Of a stretch of DNA of 64,000 nucleotides, positions 28,521 through 38,027 are shown piece after piece. Source of the DNA: Flaviramulus basaltis (GTDB lineage Bacteria; Bacteroidota; Bacteroidia; Flavobacteriales; Flavobacteriaceae). The position numbers and the translations under genes were made by a program. How positions within the stretch are numbered: position 1 is the first letter of the stretch; every line of letters starts with the position of its first letter. The notes under the pieces were generated by a model. That model was not told the origin of the DNA. It saw only the letters and a list, made by a program, of their open reading frames with translations, and searched no databases. Location: positions 744,001-808,000 of the forward strand of contig NZ_FPKV01000001.1 in the NCBI RefSeq assembly GCF_900114265.1, written 5' to 3'.

Positions 28521-29539
28521 ATAACAGACTTTATTTTTTCAATAATAATTTCAGGAGAAATACTTCTTGATACTTCTTTATAATTTTCTGGATATTTATT
28601 ACCATAAACAGAAGTTGGTATTAAAGGGAATTTTTTTCTATCAGGAAGCAACGCGTAATCTTCTGGTTGATTAAATGGTGCAAACCCAGCAAAAGGATGT
28701 GTTACACCCCAAATGGTAATTACTTTTATTCCTAGCATTGCAGCAATATGTGCATTTCCAGAATCCATAGAAAGCATAACATCTAAGTTTGAGATAACAT
28801 CTAGTTCTTCATCCAATGACAATTTTCCAGAAATATTTATAACGTTATCTATATTGTTTGCAAAACTATTTAATGTTTCTGTTTCTGTTTTTCCTCCGCC
28901 AAACAAAATCACTTTATGTTCTTTTGAGAGCTTTTCAACAACAGCCTTCATAGCATCTAAAGGATACATTTTGCCTTCATGAGCAGCAAAAGGAGCAATT
29001 CCAATACATTTTCGTGAATCGTTACCTATAATCTTTTGAGTTTTCTCATTCAAAATGGCCTTGTCTGGAAAACTAGGGTTTAATAAAGTTAAAGGATAAC
29101 CTAGTGCCTCAAAAACATCAGCATACCGTTGGTGTGTTGTTTTTAATGGCTCAAATATTTCGCCTGAAGTTAAAAGGTGTTTTTCTTTTCTACCTTTATC
29201 TATAGAAATAAAGTGTTTATATTTTAAAAACTGCTTTAAAATCTTACTTCTTAAAACATTATGTAAATCGGCAACAGCATAAAAATTATTGCTTTTATTA
29301 AGTTCTTTCGCTAATTTATAAATCCCATAAACGCCTTTGTGTTTTCCTTTTACTTCTGCAGAAAAGACCTCAACATTATCCAGATTTCTAAAAAAAGGTG
29401 TAAAAAAAGCACGTGTTAAAACCGTGATTTTTATTTCAGGATACAGTTGAGTGAACACCCGTAAAACTGGGACTGTCATAGCCACGTCTCCCATTGCTGA
29501 AAGACGAATGACTAATATATGTTTGGGCTGTTTTGGCAT
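28517..29539 (-). CDS. Glycosyltransferase family 9 (heptosyltransferase-like)
   Basis: A 340-residue GT-B enzyme of the ADP-heptose:LPS heptosyltransferase family. The N-terminus ILVIRLSAMGDVAMTVPVLR and the donor-binding segment DSGNAHIAAMLGI are diagnostic; IGIAPFAAHEGKMYPLD also fits. It should add a sugar to the LPS inner core at the cytoplasmic side. It lies next to a DUF4254 gene, a pairing common in Bacteroidota. Confidence 0.9.
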   Translation of the reverse strand: MPKQPKHILVIRLSAMGDVAMTVPVLRVFTQLYPEIKITVLTRAFFTPFFRNLDNVEVFSAEVKGKHKGVYGIYKLAKELNKSNNFYAVADLHNVLRSKILKQFLKYKHFISIDKGRKEKHLLTSGEIFEPLKTTHQRYADVFEALGYPLTLLNPSFPDKAILNEKTQKIIGNDSRKCIGIAPFAAHEGKMYPLDAMKAVVEKLSKEHKVILFGGGKTETETLNSFANNIDNVINISGKLSLDEELDVISNLDVMLSMDSGNAHIAAMLGIKVITIWGVTHPFAGFAPFNQPEDYALLPDRKKFPLIPTSVYGNKYPENYKEVSRSISPEIIIEKIKSVI

Positions 29540-29557
29540 CTCGACTTTTAAAGTGAG

Positions 29558-29577
29558 ATTCCTGTTTTCACAGGAAT
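29558..29577. repeat. Perfect short palindromic repeat
   Basis: ATTCCTGT and ACAGGAAT form perfect 8-base arms around TTTC, between the DUF4254 and GT9 genes. It belongs to the same family as 11710-11729 and, like it, is preceded by GAG. Confidence 0.7.
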
Positions 29578-29578
29578 T

Positions 29579-30184
29579 TTATTTTTGAGAACGTAGTACT
29601 GGGTTTAACTCATCATCATTATACATTTTCATTTGTTTGTAAACTTTCATGTATTTATCCCCTTTTTCAATATCACTTAAAAGAGTGTCAATTGCAGTAG
29701 ATAAATCTACACGTTGTTCTAATAAAATATCTAGTTTTTTTTGACAAGCTTCTCTATGTGAATCTGAAGCATCTTTACGAGTTGCCTCTTCATTCATATG
29801 GTAAATTTTCAAAGCTAAAATAGATAATCTATCCACACCCCAAGCTGGACTTTCGGTATTAATAGTTGCATCTTTTTTTGGTGAAACTTCATTATATTTT
29901 TCAAGAAAATAACTATCAATATATTCAACCATATCCGTTCTGTCTTGGTTTGAAGCATCAATTTGACGCTTCAAAGTTAAGGCTGCAACAGGATCTATTT
30001 GTGGATCTCTAATAATATCTTCATAATGCCATTGTACGGTATCAATCCAACATTTTCTGTATAATAAATGTTCTAATAAATCACTTTCAGTATACTCATT
30101 TTCAAAAGGCTGATCTACAGTGTTTATAATGTGATATTTTTCAATAACGTCTTGAAATATTTTGTTGGCTTTACTTGTAAACAT
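29579..30184 (-). CDS. DUF4254 protein
   Basis: A 201-residue soluble, helix-rich protein of the DUF4254 family. The conserved segment LLYRKCWIDTVQWHYEDIIRD lies near 41-61 and SPAWGVDRLSILALKIYHM near 108-126. It sits directly upstream of a GT9 glycosyltransferase, as in many Bacteroidota, so a link with LPS core synthesis is inferred. No catalytic motif is recognised. Confidence 0.82.
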   Translation of the reverse strand: MFTSKANKIFQDVIEKYHIINTVDQPFENEYTESDLLEHLLYRKCWIDTVQWHYEDIIRDPQIDPVAALTLKRQIDASNQDRTDMVEYIDSYFLEKYNEVSPKKDATINTESPAWGVDRLSILALKIYHMNEEATRKDASDSHREACQKKLDILLEQRVDLSTAIDTLLSDIEKGDKYMKVYKQMKMYNDDELNPVLRSQK

Positions 30185-30204
30185 GTTGTATTAAATTTGA
30201 TGTG

Positions 30205-30212
30205 CAAATATA
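30205..30212 (-). promoter_or_regulatory. Promoter -7 element TATATTTG of the DUF4254-GT9 operon
   Basis: Exact TAnnTTTG match on the minus strand, 20 bases before the DUF4254 start. Confidence 0.45.
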
Positions 30213-30257
30213 CTTCATATTTAATTAACTTTACCATTGAAAAACCCACTACAAACT

Positions 30258-30917
30258 ATGCATATTCATAACATTTCTCAGCAAAACTCTATTTTAAATA
30301 CATTTATTTCAGAAATAAGAAGCGAAAACATACAAAAAGACAGCATGCGTTTTAGAAGAAATGTTGAGCGTATAGGTGAAATATTGGGGTATGAAATGAG
30401 TAAAACTCTAAATTATAAATCTAAAAACATAAAAACGCCTTTAGGTCTCTGCGATATAAATTTGTCAAATAATGATATTGTTTTATGTTCCATCTTAAGA
30501 GCAGGAGTACCATTACATAACGGCTTATTAAATTATTTTGATACTGCTGAAAATGCTTTTATTTCAGCATATCGCCATCACAAACATGATCCTGAAAGTT
30601 TTGAAATTATTGTTGAATATTTAGCATGCCCAAATTTAGAAAACAAAACGCTTATTTTAGCTGATCCTATGCTAGCAACAGGGCAATCTATGGTAGCGAC
30701 TTTTGAGGCTTTAAAACCATTTGGAAAGCCTAAAGAAGTTCATTTAATTAGTATTATTGGAGCTCAAGAAGGTGTTGATTTTGTTAATACCCATTTTGAT
30801 GACAATGTCCATTTATGGATTGCCACTGTTGACGAAAAACTAAATGACAAAGGATATATTATCCCTGGACTTGGAGATGCTGGCGACTTAGCTTTTGGTG
30901 AAAAACTACAGCAATAA
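30258..30917 (+). CDS. upp: Uracil phosphoribosyltransferase
   Basis: Salvage enzyme making UMP from uracil and PRPP. The PRPP-binding segment LILADPMLATGQSM is intact and the C-terminal uracil-binding stretch reads YIIPGLGDAGDLAFG. The frame can be extended to a TTG at 30237, but the ATG at 30258 gives the conserved start MHIHNISQQNS and 219 residues. A near-consensus TAACTTTA lies at 30226-30233. Its end overlaps the convergent DUF6427 gene by 12 bases. Confidence 0.95.
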   Translation: MHIHNISQQNSILNTFISEIRSENIQKDSMRFRRNVERIGEILGYEMSKTLNYKSKNIKTPLGLCDINLSNNDIVLCSILRAGVPLHNGLLNYFDTAENAFISAYRHHKHDPESFEIIVEYLACPNLENKTLILADPMLATGQSMVATFEALKPFGKPKEVHLISIIGAQEGVDFVNTHFDDNVHLWIATVDEKLNDKGYIIPGLGDAGDLAFGEKLQQ

Positions 30918-31829
30918 CAGTATAAAAGGTGTTATAATTAATATTGAAAAAAACACTTCTTTAAACCACTTTTCTTGAATAACCTCAATATAATTGGTAA
31001 TAATTATTGCTAATGGCGCAAATAAAAATAAAAACTCACTGCCGTTTTTTGTAGGCACATGTATCACAATTAAAAAAGCTATGATAGCAGCAATAATGAT
31101 AATTTTGAATGAGGCCCTTGATACTTTTTTTTTCTTTTTTATGTTTTTTAAATAAAAAATTGAAGACCAAACACCAAAGGACAAAAGCAGTGTTATGGCT
31201 ACAAGATATTTTGTTGAATTGTAATTAGTAAAATCATAACTTATTTGAAAAGATGTGTCAATCAATTCAAAATAATTATCGTACAAAAGAATAGATGCAC
31301 TTACTGAAATAGCAAAAACGGTGAGAACTCCTAGAAAAGGTATAATCCAATGTCTAATATTATTGTCGGCATATAAAATAAGTGCAATTAATATTAACGC
31401 AAAAAAAAGAAAAGACCAAAAATAAAATAGAGCGGCAATAGCAATCCATGATGAGGCATCAAAAAGCTTCTTTTTTACATTTTTTTGAGACTGTAAGCTA
31501 ATTATTCTCCTAAGCCCTAATAGCACAAAAAAGTTTGAAACAATTACATTTGTATAGCTTGTGGTTTGCGTAATGAAAAGCAAAAACAGGCTAAATAATA
31601 ACATTTCATAATTGTTTTTTTTAGTTAAACTGTTTTTACTTAAAATAAAATTTAAAAGCAAAATAGAGGCATAAATTATAAAAAGCACTCCTATTTGTTT
31701 TACAATAAAACCAAAACTAACCGCTTCATTTGCTACACTTTTTTTAGCAATAATAAAAGCTAAAAATGCGATAAAAAAAACGATGATAAAATTTATTGAT
31801 TTAGATTTATTAAAAATACTTGTAATCAT
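30906..31829 (-). CDS. DUF6427 membrane protein
   Basis: A 307-residue integral membrane protein with about eight or nine hydrophobic helices, starting MITSIFNKSKSINF as in the DUF6427 family of Flavobacteriia. Position between upp and a DUF6341 gene matches the usual flavobacterial order. No catalytic motif or function is evident. Confidence 0.72.
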   Translation of the reverse strand: MITSIFNKSKSINFIIVFFIAFLAFIIAKKSVANEAVSFGFIVKQIGVLFIIYASILLLNFILSKNSLTKKNNYEMLLFSLFLLFITQTTSYTNVIVSNFFVLLGLRRIISLQSQKNVKKKLFDASSWIAIAALFYFWSFLFFALILIALILYADNNIRHWIIPFLGVLTVFAISVSASILLYDNYFELIDTSFQISYDFTNYNSTKYLVAITLLLSFGVWSSIFYLKNIKKKKKVSRASFKIIIIAAIIAFLIVIHVPTKNGSEFLFLFAPLAIIITNYIEVIQEKWFKEVFFSILIITPFILLLL

Positions 31830-31849
31830 TAACTGTTTTTGTATTTTTG
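31820..31849 (+). promoter_or_regulatory. Bacteroidota-type promoter of the DUF6341 gene
   Basis: TTG (31820-31822), a 19-base spacer and TATTTTTG (31842-31849): the best complete promoter match in the window. The start codon is 50 bases downstream. Confidence 0.65.
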
Positions 31850-31899
31850 CTTTGTAAATATAGTAACTATAATACGGTTATAAAATAATAAAATATCTC

Positions 31900-32127
31900 A
31901 TGAAAGATTTCTTATACGCTATACAAGATTTGTTTGTTAATGTCCTTTTTGCTCCATATGATGCTTTAAGAGCTTTGGAATTGGAAAACTGGTTTGCTGC
32001 CAACACTATTTCTTGGATATTTATCATCATTGGTTTTGTTGCCATGGTATATTGGATGTTGCAACTAAAAATATTTAACGACAATAACGAAGAGAATAAA
32101 AGCGTTTCTGCCCACTCTTATTTATAA
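31900..32127 (+). CDS. DUF6341 small membrane protein
   Basis: A 75-residue protein with one clear membrane helix (about 36-58) after an amphipathic N-terminal part (FLYAIQDLFVNVLFAPYDAL). It matches the DUF6341 family, which neighbours upp/purD in Flavobacteriia. It has a strong promoter of its own and overlaps the 3' end of purD by six bases. Function unknown. Confidence 0.78.
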   Translation: MKDFLYAIQDLFVNVLFAPYDALRALELENWFAANTISWIFIIIGFVAMVYWMLQLKIFNDNNEENKSVSAHSYL

Positions 32128-33393
32128 ATCGAATCCAATATCTTTACGATAATTCATCTTATCAAAGTGTAGTTTTTCTATATTTTGATAAGATTTTTTT
32201 ATGGCCTCTTGGTACGTATTTCCGTATGATGTTATAGCCATAACACGACCGCCAGAGGTTACAATTTTCCCGTCTTTAATTTGAGCTCCTGCGTGAAAAG
32301 GAATTGAGTCTTCAATGTTTTTAATGCCTGTTATTTCCTTACCTTTTTCATAAGCTTCTGGATAACCTCCTGAAACAAGCATAATTGTTGTTGCAGCACG
32401 TTCGTCAATTTCAATATCAATTTTATCTAAAGTTCCATTAGCCATTGCTTGTAGAATTTCTACAAAATCATTCTTTAGTCTCGGTAAAACTACTTCTGTT
32501 TCTGGATCGCCCATACGTACATTGTACTCAATTACTTTTGGATCGTCACCAACTTTAATAAGTCCGATAAAAACAAAACCAACATAAGGTAAATTATCCT
32601 TTTTAAAGCCAGCAATAGTTGGTTTTACAATACGTTCTTCTATTTTGTTAAGAAATTCATCGGTTGCAAAAGGCACTGGAGAAACCGCTCCCATTCCTCC
32701 TGTATTTAAACCCGTATCTCCTTCTCCAATTCGCTTATAATCTTTTGCTGTTGGTAAAATTTTATAGTTTTCACCATCAGTTAATACAAAACAACTTAAT
32801 TCAATACCGTCTAAGAACTCTTCAATAACAACTTTCGTGCTTGCCTCTCCAAATTTAGCATCAACCAACATGCTTTTTAATTCGGCTTTTGCTTCATCTA
32901 AATCATTTAATATAACAACACCTTTACCAGCCGCTAATCCATCTGCTTTTAAAACATATGGCGCATTTAAAGTTTCTAAAAAAACATAGCCTTTTTCTAC
33001 TGTTTCTTTTGTAAAACTCTCATAAGCTGCTGTTGGAATATTATGACGATATAAAAACTCTTTGGCGAATTCCTTACTTCCTTCTAATTCTGCTGCGGCT
33101 TTTTGTGGCCCAATAACAGATACGTGTTTAATAGCATCATCATTTAAAAAATAATCGTGTACGCCTTGAACTAATGGGTCTTCAGGTCCGACAACAACCA
33201 TATCTATAGCTTTATCTAAAACTAACTCTTTAATAGCTGTAAAATTGGTAACACCAATATTTACATTAGTTGCTATTTCTGCTGTCCCCGAGTTTCCTGG
33301 CGCTACAAATAATTGGTTGCATTTTGAGCTTTGAGCTATTTTCCAAGCAAATGTATGTTCTCTTCCGCCAGAGCCAAGAATTAAGATATTCAT
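32122..33393 (-). CDS. purD: Phosphoribosylamine-glycine ligase
   Basis: The ATP-grasp enzyme of purine synthesis that joins 5-phosphoribosylamine and glycine to GAR. The N-terminal segment MNILILGSGGREH, the ATP-grasp core PYVLKADGLAAGKGVVI and the metal-binding NVRMGDPETEVVLPRL are all present. The ORF extends 16 codons upstream, but the start at 33393 fits the family (423 residues) and lies 25 bases after a TATTTTTG promoter element at 33418-33425 on the minus strand. Confidence 0.96.
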   Translation of the reverse strand: MNILILGSGGREHTFAWKIAQSSKCNQLFVAPGNSGTAEIATNVNIGVTNFTAIKELVLDKAIDMVVVGPEDPLVQGVHDYFLNDDAIKHVSVIGPQKAAAELEGSKEFAKEFLYRHNIPTAAYESFTKETVEKGYVFLETLNAPYVLKADGLAAGKGVVILNDLDEAKAELKSMLVDAKFGEASTKVVIEEFLDGIELSCFVLTDGENYKILPTAKDYKRIGEGDTGLNTGGMGAVSPVPFATDEFLNKIEERIVKPTIAGFKKDNLPYVGFVFIGLIKVGDDPKVIEYNVRMGDPETEVVLPRLKNDFVEILQAMANGTLDKIDIEIDERAATTIMLVSGGYPEAYEKGKEITGIKNIEDSIPFHAGAQIKDGKIVTSGGRVMAITSYGNTYQEAIKKSYQNIEKLHFDKMNYRKDIGFDL

Positions 33394-33417
33394 GTATTTG
33401 TTCATTTTATTGAAGTG

Positions 33418-33425
33418 CAAAAATA
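33418..33425 (-). promoter_or_regulatory. Promoter -7 element TATTTTTG of purD
   Basis: Exact TAnnTTTG match on the minus strand, followed by GCAC. Its place inside the longer possible ORF supports the shorter purD start. Confidence 0.5.
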
Positions 33426-33484
33426 AAATTAATGCCACCATTTCACGAATATTTTTTATTTACTTTACAAAAATTATCTTCATT

Positions 33485-34792
33485 TTGAATCTATTCGACC
33501 TTTCTTTAAAATTAAATGGCTTTTCTATTAATAAAGCTAAGCGGGTTTTGAAAAGTATTCAGAATAAAAATGATAAAGAGTTTAACACTTATGTCGAAAC
33601 TAAAAAACAAGAAATTGTTGCTTTTCATTTAAAGCATAATTCGTTTTATAAAAACTTTGCTAAAAATGCAAATCTCTTAGATTGGAATAGTATTCCTGTT
33701 ATGACTAAACAGGATTTACAGCAGCCTTTAGAGCAACGCCTTACTATTGGCTTTAGCCAAAGAAAAATTTATGTAAATAAAACATCTGGTTCTTCTGGAA
33801 ATCCTTTTTATTTCGCTAAAGATAAATTTTGTCATGCTCTTACATGGGCCGTTTTTATTAACAGATATAGTCTATTTAATTTAGATTTTAACTCATCTAA
33901 ACAAGCTAGGTTTTATGGAATTCCACTAAATACATCAAGCTACTACAAGGAACGTTTTAAAGACATATTAGGTAAACGCTATAGATTTTCTGTTTTTGAT
34001 TTAAGTTATAATAAATGTGAAAAAAATCTAGAAAAATTTAAAGACTCAAAGTTTAATTATATATATGGATATACCAGTGCTATTGTACAGTTTGCTAAAT
34101 TTTTACAACAAAAAAAAGTTGTTTTAAAAACCATTTGCCCTTCTATTAAAGCCTGTATTGTAACTTCTGAAATGCTTTTTGAAGCAGATAAAACTCTATT
34201 AAAGACATATCTTGGTGTTCCAATTATTAATGAATATGGTGCAGCAGAATTAGGTTTAATTGCTTTTCAAAATAAAGAAGATGAATGGCTAATAAATAAT
34301 GAAGATTTATTTGTTGAAATTTTAGATGAAAATGACACAGTTTTGCCATACGGTAAAGAGGGTAGAATTGTTGTTACATCACTATATAACAAAGCGCACC
34401 CTTTTATTAGATATGACTTAGGCGATATAGGAACCTTCTCTAAATTAAGCACGCCAGAAAAGCTAATCCTAGAAAAATTAATAGGTAGAACAAACGATAT
34501 TGTAATATTACCAAGTGGAAAAAAAGCAGCAGGTTTAACATTTTACTATGTTACCAAAACCGTTATTGAAAATGATGGAAATGTAAAAGAATTTATTATT
34601 GAACAACTTAAACTAGATGCTTTTAAAATTAGTTATGTAAGTAATAATATACTTGGTGATACTCAGGTAAAAGCTATAAAAAAAGCTATTACCAAATATT
34701 TAGAGCCTAATTTGAATATTATTTTTAAGAGAGAAACTATTTTAAATCGTGCCAAAAGTGGAAAACTAAAACAGTTTAAATCTTATTTGTAG
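33485..34792 (+). CDS. CapK-like phenylacetate-CoA ligase family protein
   Basis: An adenylate-forming enzyme of the PaaK/CapK branch, about 435 residues. The AMP-binding loop reads NKTSGSSGNPFYF and the later core motif NEYGAAELGLIAF; VIRYDLGDIG-like residues (FIRYDLGDIG) follow. The frame opens at an ATG at 33392, which would overlap purD, but the TTG at 33485 gives the more usual start (MNLFDLSLKLNG). CapK-like members accompany capsule genes, and this one borders the polysaccharide locus. It may activate an acyl or aryl group for transfer to a glycan; the substrate is unknown. Confidence 0.8.
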   Translation: MNLFDLSLKLNGFSINKAKRVLKSIQNKNDKEFNTYVETKKQEIVAFHLKHNSFYKNFAKNANLLDWNSIPVMTKQDLQQPLEQRLTIGFSQRKIYVNKTSGSSGNPFYFAKDKFCHALTWAVFINRYSLFNLDFNSSKQARFYGIPLNTSSYYKERFKDILGKRYRFSVFDLSYNKCEKNLEKFKDSKFNYIYGYTSAIVQFAKFLQQKKVVLKTICPSIKACIVTSEMLFEADKTLLKTYLGVPIINEYGAAELGLIAFQNKEDEWLINNEDLFVEILDENDTVLPYGKEGRIVVTSLYNKAHPFIRYDLGDIGTFSKLSTPEKLILEKLIGRTNDIVILPSGKKAAGLTFYYVTKTVIENDGNVKEFIIEQLKLDAFKISYVSNNILGDTQVKAIKKAITKYLEPNLNIIFKRETILNRAKSGKLKQFKSYL

Positions 34793-35558
34793 AAATTATT
34801 TGATGTGGTTTTATAAAAAAATGTTCTTTTAAAAATATAAGCATAAAATATAAGGATTTAATTGAAGAGAATTTTAAACCTTTTTTATAAACCCAATAAT
34901 TATACTTAATAAGCTTAAATTTATTTGAAGATATTGAATTTTTATGGACACGATAATATGCTAGCGACTCCTGAATACCTTTGGCGGGTTTTCCCGACAT
35001 TTTTAGTGCCTTTAACCACAGAGCCCAATCTTGTCGTTTACGTAAATTAGGAGACTTTATTTTGCCTAAAACGCCAACATTATAGATGCCTGTTAAATTA
35101 CCAATATAATTACTTTTTAATAATTTGCTAAATGATAACTCGTTTAACGCTAAAACCGTTTTATTGATGCTATCCCCTTTTTGATTTATTAACTCATAAC
35201 TACAATAACATACATCGCAATTTTGTTTACTCATAAAAACAAGTTGTTTTTCTAATTTTTGAGGTTTCCACAAATCATCTGGATCTAAAAAAGCAATATA
35301 GTCTCCAATAGAGGCGTCAATACCTTTATTTCTTGTAAGAGCTGCTCCTAAATTGACTTTATTTGTAAGTAATTTTATATTCTCATTCTTGAGAATAAAA
35401 TCTTTAATTGTATTAATTGTATTATCTGTAGAAGCGTCATCAATTAATATTAACTCCCAGTTTTCATATGTTTGGTTAATGACACTATTTATGGATTCTA
35501 AAACATAGGCTTCAGAATTAAACAATGGCATTATAATAGAAATTAAAGGTCTTAACAT
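34776..35558 (-). CDS. Glycosyltransferase family 2
   Basis: A 260-residue GT-A enzyme. The N-terminus PLISIIMPLFNSEAYVLESI is the nucleotide-sugar binding start of GT2, and DPDD at 92-95 is the metal-binding DxD-type motif. RKRQDWALWLK lies in the acceptor region. It is the last gene of the locus and overlaps the convergent CapK-like gene by 17 bases. Donor sugar unknown. Confidence 0.9.
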   Translation of the reverse strand: MLRPLISIIMPLFNSEAYVLESINSVINQTYENWELILIDDASTDNTINTIKDFILKNENIKLLTNKVNLGAALTRNKGIDASIGDYIAFLDPDDLWKPQKLEKQLVFMSKQNCDVCYCSYELINQKGDSINKTVLALNELSFSKLLKSNYIGNLTGIYNVGVLGKIKSPNLRKRQDWALWLKALKMSGKPAKGIQESLAYYRVHKNSISSNKFKLIKYNYWVYKKGLKFSSIKSLYFMLIFLKEHFFIKPHQIISTNKI

Positions 35559-35564
35559 ATTAAA

Positions 35565-36974
35565 TCAATAAGCTTTTTCTTCTCCTTTTAAAATATTAAT
35601 AACTGTTTGTATAATAATTTTTATATCTAGTAATAGGGACCAGTTTTCAATATAAAAAACATCATACTTTACACGGTTTATAATATCTTTATCTTTTTCA
35701 ATTTCTCCTCGATATCCTTTTATTTGAGCTAAACCAGTAATTCCTGGTTTAGTATTATGCCTGAAAATGAAATTGTATTTATCAATTTTCTTTGAATAAT
35801 CATCGGTATAAGACAACATATGGGGTCTAGGCCCAACAACGCTCATTTCTCCTTTTAAAACATTTATAAATTGTGGTAACTCATCAATACTTGTTTTACG
35901 CAAAAATTTCCCAACTCTTGTTACACGAACATCCTTTTGCTTTACATAAGTACCTTCAATTTCTTTAGTAATACTTAATGATCTATACTTATAGCAATAA
36001 AACTCTTTATAATTAATTCCATTTCTTTTGTGTCTATAAAATAATGGCCCTTTAGATTCTATTTTAATGAAAATAAATAAAATTAAAGAAAGCCATGATA
36101 GAACAAAAATTATTATGAATAAAGAGAAGAAAATATCAAAAGCTCGTTTTAAAGGCTTATTGAAATCATTATTTAACGCTACTTCTTGAATAGATAATAC
36201 AGGAAGATACATGTAATAATCTGTTTGAAGGCGTTTAGTAAAAAGTTTCTTTGTGTTTGGAACAAATTTGATGTTGCAATGATTCATATTAGCATACTTA
36301 ACATACTCATTAACTTGTTTTTCTGTTAACTCATCAATGGCACAATAAATCTCATCTATTTGTTTATTTTCTTTTAAAAACTCAAAACTATCTTTAATTG
36401 TTCCTGTTTTATTTTTATCTTCAGAATTACTAAAAACAGCTTTTAAATTATAACCTAACTCTTTCTTTTTTGTAAAAATATTTTTGAGTTCTTCAATACT
36501 TTGTCCGCTACCAACAATTATAACATTTCTTAAATTCCCTTGAAGGTAAGAACGAAAAGTTTTTAGAATAAAAAAACTAAGTATTTTAATACTGGCTATA
36601 GCCATAAATGAATAAACTAAATACTTTAGAATAAAAATAGCCTGAACATTAATACTTCTAAAAAAACCTACAAACGCAAATACGGCTATAGCATAAACAA
36701 AAAATTGTTTAAATAAAAGCGATAAGATATTTATTAAAAAAGTGTATCTATAAACACGATAAAATTTTAATAAAAGAGTAGAAATTAGCCAAAATATTAA
36801 CGAATAAAATACGTAAAGTAAGTGTTTGTTATTGAATAAATCTGTTGAGAAAAAATATAAGTTTTCCTCATTAAAATTTAATAAATAAAACGCGAAAAAA
36901 TTTATTACAAAAAGATCATATATAATTAGTAGAGGTCTTAATAGCCATGAATATCTACCTCGCGTATATTCCAC
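35565..36974 (-). CDS. WcaJ-like polyprenyl-phosphate hexose-1-phosphate transferase (copy 1)
   Basis: A 469-residue initiating transferase. Five hydrophobic segments (four in the N-terminal 125 residues and one near 280-300), a CoA-binding-like Rossmann region (about 145-240) and a bacterial sugar transferase domain (about 270-469) are seen. Catalytic-domain motifs include [26 protein letters not shown] and [15 protein letters not shown]. It places a sugar 1-phosphate on undecaprenyl phosphate. A clear paralogue lies at 41391-42734; both end in the same KGEEKAY. Confidence 0.92.
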   Translation of the reverse strand: MEYTRGRYSWLLRPLLIIYDLFVINFFAFYLLNFNEENLYFFSTDLFNNKHLLYVFYSLIFWLISTLLLKFYRVYRYTFLINILSLLFKQFFVYAIAVFAFVGFFRSINVQAIFILKYLVYSFMAIASIKILSFFILKTFRSYLQGNLRNVIIVGSGQSIEELKNIFTKKKELGYNLKAVFSNSEDKNKTGTIKDSFEFLKENKQIDEIYCAIDELTEKQVNEYVKYANMNHCNIKFVPNTKKLFTKRLQTDYYMYLPVLSIQEVALNNDFNKPLKRAFDIFFSLFIIIFVLSWLSLILFIFIKIESKGPLFYRHKRNGINYKEFYCYKYRSLSITKEIEGTYVKQKDVRVTRVGKFLRKTSIDELPQFINVLKGEMSVVGPRPHMLSYTDDYSKKIDKYNFIFRHNTKPGITGLAQIKGYRGEIEKDKDIINRVKYDVFYIENWSLLLDIKIIIQTVINILKGEEKAY

Positions 36975-36981
36975 GAGCTAG

Positions 36982-37968
36982 TTATTTATTAATAAATCCT
37001 GTGAAATCTTTATGCTCACTTTTATGAAGTTCTTCTTCTGTTAGATTTTTAAAATATTCAAACGTTATTTTCATTCCTTCTTCTCTTCCTACTTTTGGTT
37101 CCCATCCAAGTAATTTCTTAGCAAGACTGATATCAGGTTGTCTTTGCATTGGATCGTTAACAGGCAAATCTTTATAAATTATTTTTTGAGTAGTACCTGT
37201 TAGTTTTATGATTTCTTCAGCAAAATCTTTAATAGTTATCTCATGTGGGTTTCCAATATTTACTGGTTCAGCATAATCACTTAATAGTAATCTGTAAATA
37301 CCCTCAACTTCATCGTCTACATAACAAAACGAACGTGTTTGAGAACCATCTCCAAAAACAGTTAAATCTTCTCCGCGAAGTGCCTGCCCCATAAAAGCAG
37401 GAATTACCCTACCATCATTAAGTCTCATTCTTGGTCCATAGGTGTTAAAAATACGTACAATTCTTGTTTCAACACCATGAAATCTGTGATATGCCATAGT
37501 AATGGATTCTTGGAATCTTTTTGCTTCATCATAAACTCCACGTGGTCCAATGGTGTTTACATTACCATAATAATCTTCGGTTTGAGGATGCACTAATGGA
37601 TCCCCGTATATTTCTGATGTTGATGCTATAAGCATTCTCGAATTTTTGGCTTTTGCTAAACCTAATAAATTATGCGTTCCTAAAGATCCTACTTTTAGTG
37701 TTTGAATTGGGATTTTCAAATAATCTATAGGACTTGCAGGTGATGCAAAGTGTAATATATAATCAAGACTTCCTTCAAATTTTATATATTCGGTAACATC
37801 ATGATCAATAAATTCAAAATTTGAATTATTTAACAAATGTTCAATGTTTTTTTTATCTCCAGTAATAAAATTATCCATTCCAATAACTTTATAGCCTTCT
37901 TTTATAAAACGATCACATAAATGAGATCCTAAAAAGCCTGCTGCGCCTGTGATTAATATTTTTTTCAT
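36982..37968 (-). CDS. UDP-glucuronate decarboxylase-like epimerase (UDP-xylose synthase)
   Basis: A 328-residue extended short-chain dehydrogenase. The NAD-binding GAAGFLG is at 8-14, the catalytic YxxxK is YDEAK, and the flanking [13 protein letters not shown] and [15 protein letters not shown] are typical of UDP-xylose synthase. It would convert UDP-glucuronate to UDP-xylose or its 4-keto intermediate. No UDP-glucose dehydrogenase is in the window, so the substrate would have to come from elsewhere in the genome. Confidence 0.85.
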   Translation of the reverse strand: MKKILITGAAGFLGSHLCDRFIKEGYKVIGMDNFITGDKKNIEHLLNNSNFEFIDHDVTEYIKFEGSLDYILHFASPASPIDYLKIPIQTLKVGSLGTHNLLGLAKAKNSRMLIASTSEIYGDPLVHPQTEDYYGNVNTIGPRGVYDEAKRFQESITMAYHRFHGVETRIVRIFNTYGPRMRLNDGRVIPAFMGQALRGEDLTVFGDGSQTRSFCYVDDEVEGIYRLLLSDYAEPVNIGNPHEITIKDFAEEIIKLTGTTQKIIYKDLPVNDPMQRQPDISLAKKLLGWEPKVGREEGMKITFEYFKNLTEEELHKSEHKDFTGFINK

Positions 37969-38027
37969 TATTATTTGGTTTATGTTATTTACATTAAAAT
38001 TTTATAAAGAAAATTATATATCCCTTT

